Source of the DNA: Macromonas bipunctata
GTDB lineage: Bacteria; Pseudomonadota; Gammaproteobacteria; Burkholderiales; Burkholderiaceae_C
Length of the DNA stretch: 64,000 nt
Reading direction: 5' to 3'
NCBI RefSeq assembly: GCF_002837135.1
Contig: NZ_NWBQ01000048.1
Location: 1-64,000, forward strand
The notes beneath the pieces were generated by a model. That model was given only the letters and a program-made list of their open reading frames with translations, did no database searches and was not told where the DNA came from. Both the position numbers and the translations under genes were made by a program. Shown piece after piece: positions 25,241-35,998 of this stretch; the stretch's first letter is position 1, and every line of letters starts with the position of its first letter.

Positions 25241-28123
25241 TCAGGCCACCTGACGCGCTTCGCCGTCGCCGTGCAGGTTGCTGGTACAGCGCCCGCAAAT
25301 ACCGGGATGGGCCGCGTCGTGGCCCACGTCGTCGCGGTAGTGCCAGCAACGTTCACATTTGGTGGCGCTGGACGGTGCAACGGCCACGCTGAGATCATCG
25401 CCCAGTTGCAGCGCCACCGCCGACACGATAAACACGAACTTCAGGTCGTCGCCCAAGCTGTGCAGCAGCGTGTGGTCTTCTGGCCCCACCGTCAGCGTGA
25501 CGTTGGCTTGCAGCGATGAGCCGACCTGCCCCGCCGTGCGCACCGCCTCAATTGCCTTGTTGACGGTGTTGCGCAGCTCCAGCACGCGGCCCCACTTGGC
25601 CAGCAGCGCCTCGTTGGGTGTGCCCAGCGGCAGGTAGGTTTCGGTGAAGATGCTCGGGGTCTTGCCCACCAGCGCCCACGCTTCTTCGGCGGTAAAGCTC
25701 AGGAAGGGCGCCATCCAGCGCAGCATGGCGTGCGTGATCTGGTGCAGCGCGGTCTGGGCCGAGCGGCGCGCCAGCGACTTGGGTGCCGTGGTGTAGAGCC
25801 GGTCTTTGAGCACATCGAGGTAGAACGCCCCCAAGTCCTCCGAGCAGTACACCTGCAACTTGGCCACCACCGGGTGGAACTCGTAGGCGTGGTAGTGCGC
25901 CAGCGCATCGGCCTGGAACTGGGCCGCGCGGCTCAGGGCGTAGCGGTCGATTTCCAGCATCTGCTCCAGCGGCACCGCGTCGGTGGCGGGGTCGAAGTCG
26001 CTGATGTTGGCCAGCAAGAAGCGCAGCGTGTTGCGGATGCGGCGGTAAGCGTCCACCACGCGGGCCAGAATCTTGTCGTCGATGCCCAGATCGCCCGAAT
26101 AGTCGGTCATGGCCACCCACAGGCGGATGATCTCAGCGCCCATCTTGGTGCTGATGGTCTGCGGGGCCACCACGTTGCCCACCGACTTGCTCATCTTGCG
26201 GCCTTGGCCGTCCACGGTAAAACCGTGGGTCAGCAGGCCTTGGTACGGCGCACGGTCGTACATGGCGCAGGCGGTCAACAGCGAGCTGTGGAACCAGCCC
26301 CGGTGCTGGTCGTGGCCTTCGAGGTAGAGGTCGGCCTCGGGGCCGTGGTCGTGGGCGCTGCCAGCGTGGCTGCCCTTGAGCACGGTGGTGTGGGTGGTGC
26401 CGGAGTCGAACCACACCTCCAAAATGTCGGTGCTCTTGCTGTACTGGGCCGGGTCGGCTGCGTCGCCCATGCGGGCCAGAATGTCGGCCACGCTCAATTG
26501 GCTCCAGGCTTCAATGCCACCGGCTTCGACCACCTCGGCGGCCAGATCGACAATCTCGGGCGTGCGCGGGTGGGGCTCGCCGCTGTCCACGTGCAGCAAA
26601 AAGGGCAGAGGCACGCCCCAGCTGCGCTGGCGGCTGATGCACCAGTCGGGCCGGTTGGCAATCATGTCGCGCAGGCGGGCGCGGCCATTTTCCGGGTAGA
26701 AGCTGGTGTGTTCGATGGCTGCCAGCGCGGTCTGGCGCAGCGTTTTGGGCGCTTTGTCGGTGGTGAAAATGCCCTCGCCCTCGTCCATGCGCACAAACCA
26801 CTGCGCGGCGGCGCGGTAGATCACCGGGGTTTTGTGCCGCCAGCAGTGCGGGTAGCTGTGCGTGATGGCCTGGGTGGCCAGCAGACGGCCCTGCTCGCGC
26901 AGCGTGTCGATGATGACGGGGCAGGCTTTCCAGATATTGAGGCCGCCAAACAACGGCAGCGCCTCGTCGTACTGGCCGTTGCCTTGTACCGGGTTGAGGA
27001 TGTCGTCGTACTTCAGGCCATTGGCCAGGCAGGAGTTGAAGTCGTCCACGCCGTAGGCCGGAGCGGCATGTACCATCCCTGTGCCGTCGTCGGCGCTCAC
27101 GTAGTCGGCCAGATAGATGGGGCTGAGGCGGTCGTAACCGGCATCGACATGCGCCAGCGGATGCTTGAAGTGGATGTGCTCCAGTGCTTGGCCCGTACAG
27201 GTGGCCACCACGTTGCCTTCCAGCCCGTAGCGGGTCAAGCATTTTTCGACCAGCGACTCGGCCAGCACCAGCAGGCCCTTGGGCGTGTCCACCAGTGCGT
27301 AGGTCAGCTCAGGGTGCGCGTTGAGCGCTTGGTTGGCCGGAATCGTCCACGCGGTGGTGGTCCAGATGACGGCAAACATGGGCTTGTTGGCCAGCTCCGC
27401 CGTGTTGGCGTGCGGCAGGCCGCTGTGGCCCACAAAGGCGTGCAGCAGTTTGGCCGGTTCGGCGCACAAAAAGGCCACGTCCAGCGTGTCGCTCTTTTTG
27501 TCTTGGTACTCAATCTCGAACTCGGCCAGCGAGGAGCCGCAGTCAAAACACCAGTACACGGGCTTGAGGCCCCGGTACACAAAGCCACGCTCCATCACAC
27601 GCTTGAAGGCGCGGATTTCGTTGGCCTCATTCTGGAAATCCATCGTGCGGTAGGGCTTGTCCCATTGCGCCAGCACGCCCAGGCGCTTGAAGTCGGCCAT
27701 TTGCTGCGCAATTTGCTCAGTGGCAAAGGCGCGGCTCTTGGCCTGCATGTCGTCGCGGGCCAGTTTGCGGCCATGCAGCTTTTCGATCGCATTTTCAATC
27801 GGCAAGCCGTGGCAGTCCCAGCCCGGAATGTATTGCGCGTCAAACCCGGCCAACTGGCGCGCCTTGACGATCATGTCCTTGAGCACCTTGTTGACGGCGT
27901 GGCCAATGTGGATCTGGCCGTTGGCGTAGGGCGGGCCGTCGTGCAGGATGAACTTGGGCGCGCCTTGGCGCGCTGTGCGCAGTTGCTGGTAGATGCCTTG
28001 CTCTTCCCATTGCTGCACCCAGCCCGGCTCACGTTGCGGCAGGTTGCCGCGCATCGGGAACGGGGTGTCGGGCAGGTTCAGGGTCTTGCTGTAATCGGGG
28101 GCGGCGTTGGGGGTGTCGGACAT
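25241..28123 (-). CDS. ileS: Isoleucyl-tRNA synthetase
   Basis: IleRS charges tRNA-Ile and edits valine. The 960-residue length is standard for the bacterial type. Class I signatures are [13 protein letters not shown] (HIGH motif) and [10 protein letters not shown] (KMSKS). The C-terminal zinc finger is intact, with CERCWHY then CGRC. The ATG at 28123 ([14 protein letters not shown]) is chosen on family grounds; the open frame continues 69 codons upstream with low-complexity sequence. It sits 127 bases after ribF, with no clear terminator between. Confidence 0.97.
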   Translation of the reverse strand: MSDTPNAAPDYSKTLNLPDTPFPMRGNLPQREPGWVQQWEEQGIYQQLRTARQGAPKFILHDGPPYANGQIHIGHAVNKVLKDMIVKARQLAGFDAQYIPGWDCHGLPIENAIEKLHGRKLARDDMQAKSRAFATEQIAQQMADFKRLGVLAQWDKPYRTMDFQNEANEIRAFKRVMERGFVYRGLKPVYWCFDCGSSLAEFEIEYQDKKSDTLDVAFLCAEPAKLLHAFVGHSGLPHANTAELANKPMFAVIWTTTAWTIPANQALNAHPELTYALVDTPKGLLVLAESLVEKCLTRYGLEGNVVATCTGQALEHIHFKHPLAHVDAGYDRLSPIYLADYVSADDGTGMVHAAPAYGVDDFNSCLANGLKYDDILNPVQGNGQYDEALPLFGGLNIWKACPVIIDTLREQGRLLATQAITHSYPHCWRHKTPVIYRAAAQWFVRMDEGEGIFTTDKAPKTLRQTALAAIEHTSFYPENGRARLRDMIANRPDWCISRQRSWGVPLPFLLHVDSGEPHPRTPEIVDLAAEVVEAGGIEAWSQLSVADILARMGDAADPAQYSKSTDILEVWFDSGTTHTTVLKGSHAGSAHDHGPEADLYLEGHDQHRGWFHSSLLTACAMYDRAPYQGLLTHGFTVDGQGRKMSKSVGNVVAPQTISTKMGAEIIRLWVAMTDYSGDLGIDDKILARVVDAYRRIRNTLRFLLANISDFDPATDAVPLEQMLEIDRYALSRAAQFQADALAHYHAYEFHPVVAKLQVYCSEDLGAFYLDVLKDRLYTTAPKSLARRSAQTALHQITHAMLRWMAPFLSFTAEEAWALVGKTPSIFTETYLPLGTPNEALLAKWGRVLELRNTVNKAIEAVRTAGQVGSSLQANVTLTVGPEDHTLLHSLGDDLKFVFIVSAVALQLGDDLSVAVAPSSATKCERCWHYRDDVGHDAAHPGICGRCTSNLHGDGEARQVA

Positions 28124-28250
28124 GGCAATCAAAAAGGGGGATGATGTCGGCGACAGGCTCGGCCCGCTCAGCGCAGGATCCAGAAAAAAACCGGGGCCAC
28201 CCACCCCGAGCCCGTCCAGAGGTGCGCAGCTTGCAGCAGTCCAGCGGGCG

Positions 28251-29333
28251 TCAGATTCGGTCGCGCGTGGTCTGGCGGCGCACGGCGGCGTGGGCAAAGT
28301 AAGCGCGCGCCGCATCGCAGTCTTTGGCAATGCCCTGCGTCAGGGCTTCCAGACCGTCGTACTTGAGTTCATCGTGCAGTTTGTGCAGCAGTTCCACCCG
28401 GATGATTTTACCGTAGGCCTCCCCTGGGGTCGTGGCGTGCGCCAGGGCGCGCTGCACCCGCTCGGGCCATTCCAGGCAATGGGTTTCCAGCAGCACGCGG
28501 CCACCGTTGACATCGTTGGGATCGAGTGAGGGGCGCACCCCCAAGTTGGCCACGCCGGGCACCGGCGGCGCATCTGGGTCGGGATCCAGTCCATGCACTT
28601 GCACCACAAAAATGCCGCTGGCGGCGGGCTTCCAGTGTGTGAAGCGCAGGTTGAGTGTGCGAAAGCCATCGCCCGCCCCGCTGGCGCTGGCGCCCAGCTC
28701 GCGCCCCAGTTTGGCCCCATGCACCACGTGGCCGCTGATGCTGTAAGGCCGTCCCAGCAGGGCCGTGGCATCGTCCATGCGGCCTTCGGCCAGCGCATCG
28801 CGCACGGCGGAGCTGGACACGCGCAGGCCATGCACCTCGTAACTCATCATGCGTGCCACGTCAAAGCCTTGCACACTGCCCGCTGCGTCCAGCATGGCGT
28901 AATCGCCCTTGCGCCCGGCGCCAAAACAAAAATCGTCGCCCACCAGCACGTAGCGTGCGCCCAAGGCCTTGACCAGCACGTCGTCAATAAAGCTCTGAGC
29001 CGGCAGGCTGGCCAAGTGGTCGTCAAACGGCAGTACCACGCAGCGTTCCACACCACAACGGCGCAATTCGTGCAGTTTGTCGCGCAAGGTGGCAATGCGC
29101 GCCGGGGCCAGATCGGGCTTGCGGAACTTGGCGGCAAAGTAGTCGCGCGGGTGGGGTTCAAACGTCAGGGCGCAACTGGGTACGCCCCGGTGGCGGGCTT
29201 CGTTGTGGAGCAACGCCAGCATGGCCTGGTGGCCACGGTGGACGCCGTCAAAATTGCCGATGGTCAGCGCGCAGCCGGTGGCGGCCAGGTCGGTGTGGGC
29301 CAGCAGGTGTTTCAGGCCTCGAATAATGTGCAT
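28251..29333 (-). CDS. ribF: Bifunctional riboflavin kinase / FMN adenylyltransferase
   Basis: RibF makes FMN and FAD from riboflavin. The 360-residue protein has the nucleotidyltransferase start [16 protein letters not shown], the [12 protein letters not shown] signature, and a riboflavin-kinase half ([32 protein letters not shown], and LLETHCLEW). In the kinase domain the usual GFPTxN block reads DGFRTLNL, and an extra Ala/Ser/Gly segment (about 8 residues) precedes it. That may be a lineage-typical variant. The order ribF-ileS-lspA is common in proteobacteria. Confidence 0.94.
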   Translation of the reverse strand: MHIIRGLKHLLAHTDLAATGCALTIGNFDGVHRGHQAMLALLHNEARHRGVPSCALTFEPHPRDYFAAKFRKPDLAPARIATLRDKLHELRRCGVERCVVLPFDDHLASLPAQSFIDDVLVKALGARYVLVGDDFCFGAGRKGDYAMLDAAGSVQGFDVARMMSYEVHGLRVSSSAVRDALAEGRMDDATALLGRPYSISGHVVHGAKLGRELGASASGAGDGFRTLNLRFTHWKPAASGIFVVQVHGLDPDPDAPPVPGVANLGVRPSLDPNDVNGGRVLLETHCLEWPERVQRALAHATTPGEAYGKIIRVELLHKLHDELKYDGLEALTQGIAKDCDAARAYFAHAAVRRQTTRDRI

Positions 29334-29464
29334 TGTTGTGGGTGTCAAGCGTCTTGGGCGGCAGGGGGCGCCGCGCGGGTGCGCTATCTTGGCACAACTT
29401 GGTGCCGCCGCCACCACCCACCGGCCCAGCTCCGGGCCAGATACGGCAAAATCGGGCCCCCGCC

Positions 29465-31159
29465 ATGATTCCACGCCCCACCGCCATGCCGCCTGCCGCC
29501 CCCTCCGATGCCACCCACGTGCTGGAGCAAGAGCTGGCACGCCAGCGCGCCTTGCTGCGCACCGTCATCGACGAGAACCCCAACATCATCCTGCTCAAGG
29601 ACTGGAACGGCAAGTTTTTGCTGGGCAACCGCGCGCTGGCGCAACTCTACGGCACCACCACCGACCAACTGGAAGACCAGGACGACAGCGCCTTCAACCC
29701 CAACGCCGAGCAAGTCGCGTTCTACCTGGCCAACGTGCAGGGCATCATGCGCCGCTTCGAGACCGAAGTGGTGCTCGAATCCTCCACCGACAGCGCCACC
29801 GGCGAGGTGCGCTACTACCAGTCCATCAAGAAGCCCCTGCGCGACGACCAGGGCAACCTGCAGATCCTGGTCATTGCCAACGACATCACCGACATCCGCC
29901 AGGCCCAGCTGCGCGCCGAGGCCAGCGAGCGCCAGCTGCAGTACGTGCTGCAAGCCACCGGCGAAGGCGTGTGGGACTGGGACATCGACACCGGCGTGGT
30001 GCGCCACAACCCGCGCTGGGCCGAAATCCTGGGGCTGGACGGCGGCTGCCTGAGCAACACGATGGAGGAATTCTCGACCCACCTGCTGGACGAGGAACGC
30101 CCCGCCATCCTGCAAGTCATCAACGCCTGCCTGGCCGGGCAGGGCCCGTACCGGCACGAGCACCGCATGCGCCGCCACGACGGCAGCGTGATCTGGATCA
30201 TCGACCGGGGCGACGTGGTGGAGCGCCACCCCGATGGCCGCCCCAGGCGCATGGTGGGCAGCTTTGCCGACATCACCGACCGCAAGCAGGCCGAACAGGA
30301 CGCCATTGCCGCGCGCCTGCAAGCCGAAGCCCTGAACGAGGAAATGGCACAGGCACTGGAGCTGCTGCAAACCGTGGCGCGCGAGGCCGAAAGCGCCAAC
30401 CAGGCCAAGAGCCAGTTCCTGGCCAACATGAGCCACGAGTTGCGCACCCCGCTCAACGGCATCGTCGGCATGACCTACGCCCTGAGCGACGCCACACTGG
30501 ACGACGAACAGCGCGACTACGTGCAGACCATCGAGGCCTGCAGCGCCAGCCTCCTGGCCATCGTCAACGACGTGCTCGATTTTGCCCAGATCGACGCCGG
30601 CCAGCTGGCGCTGGACAGCCTGGACTACGCCCCCGCAGACTTGGCGGCCGAAGCCTTAAACAGTGTCAGCCAACGCGCCCGCAAAAAACAACTCATGTTG
30701 CTGCCCGCTGAGATTGACCCCGACGTGCCCCCCCAAGTACACGGTGCGCCCCAGCGCCTGCGCCAGGTGCTGCTGCACCTGCTGTCCAACGCGGTCAAGT
30801 TCACCCACCAGGGCCAGATCCGGCTGTGCGTGGAGCTGGCCTCCTGCACCACCCTCAACGACCGGCTGCACTTCGAGGTTCACGACAGCGGCATCGGCAT
30901 TGCCGCCGACGACCTGACGCAACTGTTCCAGCCCTTCACGCAGCTCGACTCGTCCGACACCCGCCGTTACGGCGGTACCGGCCTGGGCCTGTCCATCGCG
31001 CAGCGGCTGGTGCAGCTCATGGGCGGCGACATGGGCGCGCGCAGCACGCCTGGCCAGGGCTCGGTGTTCTGGTTCGAGATCCCGCTGCAACCGCCTGCCA
31101 CCGCCGCTGCTGCCTCCGCATCCGCAGCGGCGCCCACTTCTCTTTTTACCCAGGCCTAG
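29465..31159 (+). CDS. Cytoplasmic double-PAS sensor histidine kinase
   Basis: The 564-residue protein has no membrane segment. Two PAS domains occupy roughly 25-150 and 155-280 (each ends ANDITDI or FADITDRK, a PAC-like end). A coiled linker of about 280-318 leads to the dimerisation domain with [16 protein letters not shown] (phospho-acceptor His324). The ATPase domain follows with [32 protein letters not shown] and [12 protein letters not shown]. No receiver domain is attached and no response-regulator gene lies nearby, so the partner is elsewhere. The start at 29465 is the first of two close ATGs (also 29486). Confidence 0.88.
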   Translation: MIPRPTAMPPAAPSDATHVLEQELARQRALLRTVIDENPNIILLKDWNGKFLLGNRALAQLYGTTTDQLEDQDDSAFNPNAEQVAFYLANVQGIMRRFETEVVLESSTDSATGEVRYYQSIKKPLRDDQGNLQILVIANDITDIRQAQLRAEASERQLQYVLQATGEGVWDWDIDTGVVRHNPRWAEILGLDGGCLSNTMEEFSTHLLDEERPAILQVINACLAGQGPYRHEHRMRRHDGSVIWIIDRGDVVERHPDGRPRRMVGSFADITDRKQAEQDAIAARLQAEALNEEMAQALELLQTVAREAESANQAKSQFLANMSHELRTPLNGIVGMTYALSDATLDDEQRDYVQTIEACSASLLAIVNDVLDFAQIDAGQLALDSLDYAPADLAAEALNSVSQRARKKQLMLLPAEIDPDVPPQVHGAPQRLRQVLLHLLSNAVKFTHQGQIRLCVELASCTTLNDRLHFEVHDSGIGIAADDLTQLFQPFTQLDSSDTRRYGGTGLGLSIAQRLVQLMGGDMGARSTPGQGSVFWFEIPLQPPATAAAASASAAAPTSLFTQA

Positions 31160-31168
31160 GTTTTCCCT

Positions 31169-31780
31169 GTGACACCCACTCGCAACATCGTGATCCTGAT
31201 TTCCGGTGGCGGCTCCAACATGGCCGCCATCGTCCGCGCCGCGCAGCAGCGCCACTGGCAGCAACGCTACGGCGCCACCGTGCGCGCCGTCGTCAGCAAC
31301 AAGGCCGACGCCAAGGGCCTGCAGTTTGCGCAGCAGCACGGCATCGCCACCGCAGTGGTGGACCACAAGTCCTACCCCAGCCGCGAAGCGTTCGATGCAG
31401 AGCTGATGCGCACCATCGACGCCTTCGACCCCCAGGGCCAGCCCGCGCTGGTGGTGCTGGCCGGGTTCATGCGCATCCTCACGCCCGGCTTTGTGGCGCA
31501 TTACCAGGGGCGCCTGCTCAACATCCACCCCAGCTTGCTGCCCGCGTTCCCGGGCCTGCACACGCACCAGCGCGCCATTGAATACGGCTGCCAATTTGCC
31601 GGTGCCACCGTGCACCAGGTCACCGCCGAACTCGACCACGGCGAATACCTGGCCCAGGCCGTGGTGCCCGTGCTCCCCACCGACACCCCCGACACCCTGG
31701 CCGCCCGCGTGCTCACGCAAGAGCACCTCATCTACCCCCGCGCGATCGAGCAACTGCTGGCGGCCAGTGCCGCAACATAA
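31169..31780 (+). CDS. purN: Phosphoribosylglycinamide formyltransferase PurN
   Basis: PurN formylates GAR in purine synthesis using 10-formyl-THF. The 203-residue protein has VILISGGGSNMAAI, the AGFMRILTP block, NIHPSLLPAFPG (catalytic Asn and His) and VTAELDHGE with the catalytic Asp. The start is GTG at 31169. It lies 9 bases after the histidine-kinase gene and before the toxin-antitoxin pair. Confidence 0.95.
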   Translation: MTPTRNIVILISGGGSNMAAIVRAAQQRHWQQRYGATVRAVVSNKADAKGLQFAQQHGIATAVVDHKSYPSREAFDAELMRTIDAFDPQGQPALVVLAGFMRILTPGFVAHYQGRLLNIHPSLLPAFPGLHTHQRAIEYGCQFAGATVHQVTAELDHGEYLAQAVVPVLPTDTPDTLAARVLTQEHLIYPRAIEQLLAASAAT

Positions 31781-31804
31781 CCCCTGTTGGGTAGCTCTGA
31801 GGTT

Positions 31805-31822
31805 TTTCGTTTATTTCGTTTA
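31805..31822. repeat. Tandem 9-bp repeat before the toxin-antitoxin pair
   Basis: TTTCGTTTA occurs twice without a gap, 40 bases before the antitoxin ATG, and runs into TAAGAT (31821-31826), a possible -10 element. Such a repeat is a natural binding site for the antitoxin's own helix-turn-helix, giving autoregulation. This is inference. Confidence 0.45.
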
Positions 31823-31861
31823 AGATCAGGTCATCCAATCCACCCCCTTCAGGAGCGATTG

Positions 31862-32326
31862 ATGACCGCTGTCCAGCTTCCACACACCATGCCTTCGGCC
31901 CAGGAGGTCGCGCTTGCCCGCGAAAGCGGGCGTGTGCTCTCGGCTTATCTACAGGTGCGCTCTGAAACCCAGCAGATCGACATCTTGGACGACAAGGGCG
32001 CAGCCCACCCGGTGCGCGTGCCGATGTCGGCGCTGCGTTTGTTGGTGGACATCCTGAGCGCCATTGGTGAGGGCAATGCCGTCAGCATCATCCCCGTCCA
32101 TGCAGAGTTGACCACGCAAGAGGCGGCCGACGTCCTGAACGTCTCGCGTCCGCATTTGGTGCAGCTGCTGGAGCGGGGCGAAATGCCGTTTCACAAGACC
32201 GGCACCCATCGCCGTGTCCGCTACCAAGATGTCATGGCCTACAAGGATCGCATTGACGCGGAGCGGCGCCATGCGCTGGATGCGTTGGCGGAGCAGGCAC
32301 AGGCACTGGGCATGGGCTACGAATGA
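31862..32326 (+). CDS. Helix-turn-helix antitoxin (excisionase-type DNA-binding)
   Basis: The 154-residue protein has an N-terminal strand-rich part (1-80) and a C-terminal excisionase/MerR-like HTH at about 83-128: LTTQEAADVLNVSRPHLVQLL, read with ERGEMPFHKTGTHRRVRY after it. It overlaps the PIN-domain gene by 4 bases (ATGA), the usual antitoxin-first layout. AGGAG lies before the ATG. Related proteins pair with PIN toxins in many proteobacteria. The DNA-binding half probably represses the operon from the upstream direct repeat. Confidence 0.82.
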   Translation: MTAVQLPHTMPSAQEVALARESGRVLSAYLQVRSETQQIDILDDKGAAHPVRVPMSALRLLVDILSAIGEGNAVSIIPVHAELTTQEAADVLNVSRPHLVQLLERGEMPFHKTGTHRRVRYQDVMAYKDRIDAERRHALDALAEQAQALGMGYE

Positions 32327-32895
32327 GCTCGCACTTCACGGTCGTGTACGACGCGTGCGTGCTGTACCCCGCACCGTTGCGTGATTTGCTGATGCGGCTG
32401 GCGCTGACCGACCGTTTCCGCGCGCGCTGGTCCAACACCATCCACGACGAATGGACGCGCAACCTGCTCAGGCAGCGCCCGGAGCTTGATCCGGTTGCTC
32501 TGGACAAGACCCGTATCCTCATGAACACTGGGGTGCGCGACAGCTTGGTGGAGGGCTTCGAGCACCTGATCCCTGCGATTGAACTGCCCGATCCAAACGA
32601 CCGCCATGTGTTGGCGGCCGCCATCCACAGCGGGGCCGACACTATTGTCACCTTCAACCTGAAGGACTTTCCGCCCAAGGTGCTGTTCCGCTACCACCTG
32701 CAGGCCCAGCACCCCGACGATTTTGTGGTGGACTTGTTCGACCTGCACCCGGCAGCGGTGTTGCAGGCGGTGGCCGAGCAACGTGCGGCCCTCAAAAAAC
32801 CACCCAAAACCGCTGACGAGTTTCTCGACATCCTGCTCAGACAAGGCCTGACGCAAACCGTGTCCATGCTCAAGGACTGGAAAGTGGCGTTCTGA
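32323..32895 (+). CDS. PIN-domain ribonuclease toxin
   Basis: PIN toxins cut RNA with a cluster of acidic residues. In this 190-residue protein likely active-site residues are Asp10 (VVYDACVLYP), Glu43 (HDEWTRN), Asp93 (LPDPNDRHVLAAA) and Asp115 (TFNLKDFP). This matches the PIN_3-like subgroup, with a helical C-terminal extension from about 130. It is translationally coupled to the HTH antitoxin and converges on prfC with 3 bases between stops. All the acidic residues are present, so it looks functional. Confidence 0.82.
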   Translation: MSSHFTVVYDACVLYPAPLRDLLMRLALTDRFRARWSNTIHDEWTRNLLRQRPELDPVALDKTRILMNTGVRDSLVEGFEHLIPAIELPDPNDRHVLAAAIHSGADTIVTFNLKDFPPKVLFRYHLQAQHPDDFVVDLFDLHPAAVLQAVAEQRAALKKPPKTADEFLDILLRQGLTQTVSMLKDWKVAF

Positions 32896-32898
32896 AGA

Positions 32899-34518
<1,620 letters not shown>

Positions 34519-34560
34519 AAGGCCAGATTATCCCTGTAACCGCTGGCCTGCCCGCAGCCG

Positions 34561-34881
34561 TCAGTGCAAGCGCGCTGGCGGCTGCACGCCCCGGTCCATC
34601 ATCTGGCCCAAGTCCTCCAGCCACGGCTCGGCCAGGTGGCGGATCTGCGCGTCGTGGCGCAGGATGGCCAGCATGATGCGGTTCTTCTCGGCGCGCTCGT
34701 CCGCCGACAGCACACTGGCGTGGCTGTGGGCGCGCAGGTGCTCGATCAGCACCGCGCAGGCGCCCTCCAGGCGCACCACCTCGTCCCAGTCGTCCTGGCG
34801 TGCGGCGTCTAGCATCTGCGTGCTGGTGTGTTCAATGGCTTTGTAGTAGTCGATCAGGGAGCGTGGCGAGGAGGTCATCAT
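34561..34881 (-). CDS. FliT-like flagellar chaperone, copy 2
   Basis: FliT is the export chaperone of the filament cap FliD and in enterics also restrains FlhDC. This 106-residue helical protein shares with its upstream neighbour the block ARQDDWDEVVRLEGAC (the other has AEQDDWDEVERLEAVC) and ILRHDAQIRHLAEPW (the other has MLRQDAQVRDLADAW). The start at 34881 gives MMTSSPRSLIDYYKAIE; the frame is open further upstream. Tandem FliT-like genes are unusual, and one may serve a different client. Position after fliS supports the call. Confidence 0.75.
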   Translation of the reverse strand: MMTSSPRSLIDYYKAIEHTSTQMLDAARQDDWDEVVRLEGACAVLIEHLRAHSHASVLSADERAEKNRIMLAILRHDAQIRHLAEPWLEDLGQMMDRGVQPPARLH

Positions 34882-34948
34882 GGGGTGGGGCTCGGGTAAG
34901 GCGGCGGTGGTCAAGGGGGAGGAAGGGGGCAGGGGTGGCACCACCATG

Positions 34949-35254
34949 TCAGGCCACACGCGACACGCGATGCTGGTGGTCGTCCAGCACCGGCCAGGCC
35001 ACCACCCAGGCGTCGGCCAGATCGCGCACCTGCGCGTCCTGGCGCAACATCGACAACAGGATGCGCTGCTTGTGCAGCCGCTCCTGCGGCGTCAGCTCCA
35101 GCCCGTCGGTGCGGTCGCGCACCGCGCGCACCTGGGCGGCACACACCGCCTCCAGCCGCTCAACCTCGTCCCAGTCGTCCTGCTCGGCCGCACTCAACAT
35201 CCGGGCACTGGTATCGGCAATCGCTTCGTAGCAGCCTAGCAGCGAGAAAGTCAT
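34949..35254 (-). CDS. fliT: FliT-like flagellar chaperone, copy 1
   Basis: The 101-residue helical protein starts MTFSLLGCYEAIADTSARML and carries the FliT-like DDWDEVERLE and QDAQVRDLAD motifs. It is preceded by a terminator and a possible sigma-28 promoter, so it may be transcribed separately from fliS. AGGA lies 10 bases before the ATG. FliT proteins cap FliD before export. I take this copy as fliT because it is nearest fliS; sequence conservation in the family is low. Confidence 0.75.
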   Translation of the reverse strand: MTFSLLGCYEAIADTSARMLSAAEQDDWDEVERLEAVCAAQVRAVRDRTDGLELTPQERLHKQRILLSMLRQDAQVRDLADAWVVAWPVLDDHQHRVSRVA

Positions 35255-35296
35255 GGTCTGTGCGTCCTGTGTGTCATGTTGATGTCAATACCTGCT

Positions 35297-35324
35297 GTAT
35301 CGACCTCAAACAGCGCGCACTTGA
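35297..35324 (-). promoter_or_regulatory. Possible sigma-28 promoter of fliT
   Basis: On the minus strand TCAAGTGC, 12 bases, GTCGATAC matches the FliA consensus at 5 and 6 of 8 positions. The spacing equals that of the fliC1 candidate. It lies 43 bases before the fliT ATG and just after a terminator, which makes a promoter here plausible. Confidence 0.4.
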
Positions 35325-35335
35325 TTGGTGCCAAC

Positions 35336-35366
35336 ATGCAAAAAGCGGTGCCAAAACACCGCTTTT
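35336..35366 (-). terminator. Intrinsic terminator after fliS
   Basis: AAAAGCGGTG (35341-35350) and CACCGCTTTT (35357-35366) form a perfect 10-bp stem with a 6-base loop. Read on the minus strand the stem ends in five T residues. It lies about 125 bases after the fliS stop and before fliT, and should end the long glycosylation-fliS transcript. A second perfect stem (CAGGC, TTT, GCCTG at 35367-35379) sits directly upstream in that reading. Confidence 0.75.
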
Positions 35367-35412
35367 CAGGCTTTGCCTGCCAAGATTCAAAATTTCCCGC
35401 TTCGGGGCAACG

Positions 35413-35452
35413 CTATCTTTTCAAAATTTGAGAAGATAGACCTAACTTCTCA
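35413..35452. repeat. Nested inverted repeats between fliS and fliT
   Basis: CTATCTTTTCAAA (35413-35425) pairs with TTTGAGAAGATAG (35427-35439) with one mismatch. The right arm also pairs through TGAGAAG (35429-35435) with CTTCTCA (35446-35452). The two foldings exclude each other, as in an attenuator or a multi-site operator. The function is unknown. Confidence 0.45.
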
Positions 35453-35491
35453 CTTTTTGAGAGGTTGGTGGTAAGTTGGCAAGTTGCAGGC

Positions 35492-35971
35492 TCAGCCCAC
35501 CGTGAAGCTGTACATGCTCTGCATGGTGGCGGGGTTGCGGCCGGCGGCACCTTCGGGGCTGGCCGCACCGCCACCGGTGGCCTGGCTGCGGATCTGCGCC
35601 CACGCCTCGGCCACAGGCTTGATCAGGCCGATCACCTCCTGCAGCTTGGCGGTGTCGTTCTTCAGGTTGGCCTGCATCAGGGCAATGCAGCAGTAGTCGT
35701 ACAGCCCGGCCAGGTTCTTGCTCAGCTCGCCACCTTGCTCCATGTCCAGGTTGGCCTCCAGACCGTCGCGCAGCAGCAACAGCGCATGGTTGATCTTCTT
35801 GATCTTCTCCGGCACGTCCTGGCGCTCGATGGCCCCAATGGCGGCGTTCACTGCCTCCAGAAAGGTTTCGTACATCAGCGCCACCAGCTGGTGCTTGTCC
35901 TGCTGTGGCGTACGTGTTTCAAGACCAATGTTGCGGTAGGCCGATGCGGCCTGGCGGTTGAAAGTGGACAT
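35492..35971 (-). CDS. fliS: Flagellin export chaperone FliS
   Basis: FliS binds the C-terminus of newly made flagellin and prevents early polymerisation. The 159-residue protein has the helical-bundle family features: AYRNIGLETRTPQQDKHQL, LVALMYETFLEAV, INHALLLLRDGLEANLDM and YDYCCIALMQANLKND. A low-complexity Gly/Ala/Ser tail of about 25 residues follows. It lies only 27 bases after the last gene of the glycan block, so FliS and the sugar enzymes appear to be made together. Confidence 0.94.
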   Translation of the reverse strand: MSTFNRQAASAYRNIGLETRTPQQDKHQLVALMYETFLEAVNAAIGAIERQDVPEKIKKINHALLLLRDGLEANLDMEQGGELSKNLAGLYDYCCIALMQANLKNDTAKLQEVIGLIKPVAEAWAQIRSQATGGGAASPEGAAGRNPATMQSMYSFTVG

Positions 35972-35998
35972 AAATTCAGTGCGATCCTGTTCGGTGCA

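Noticed and set aside
25730-28144. 804-codon open frame on the plus strand opposite ileS
   Set aside because: It is antisense to a full-length, motif-complete IleRS; long antisense frames are expected in GC-rich DNA, and the translation is rich in Val, His and Gly without domain signals.
29334-29464. FMN riboswitch before ribF
   Set aside because: The 131-base divergent gap shows no conserved RFN-like elements; ribF genes of this kind are usually not under that switch.
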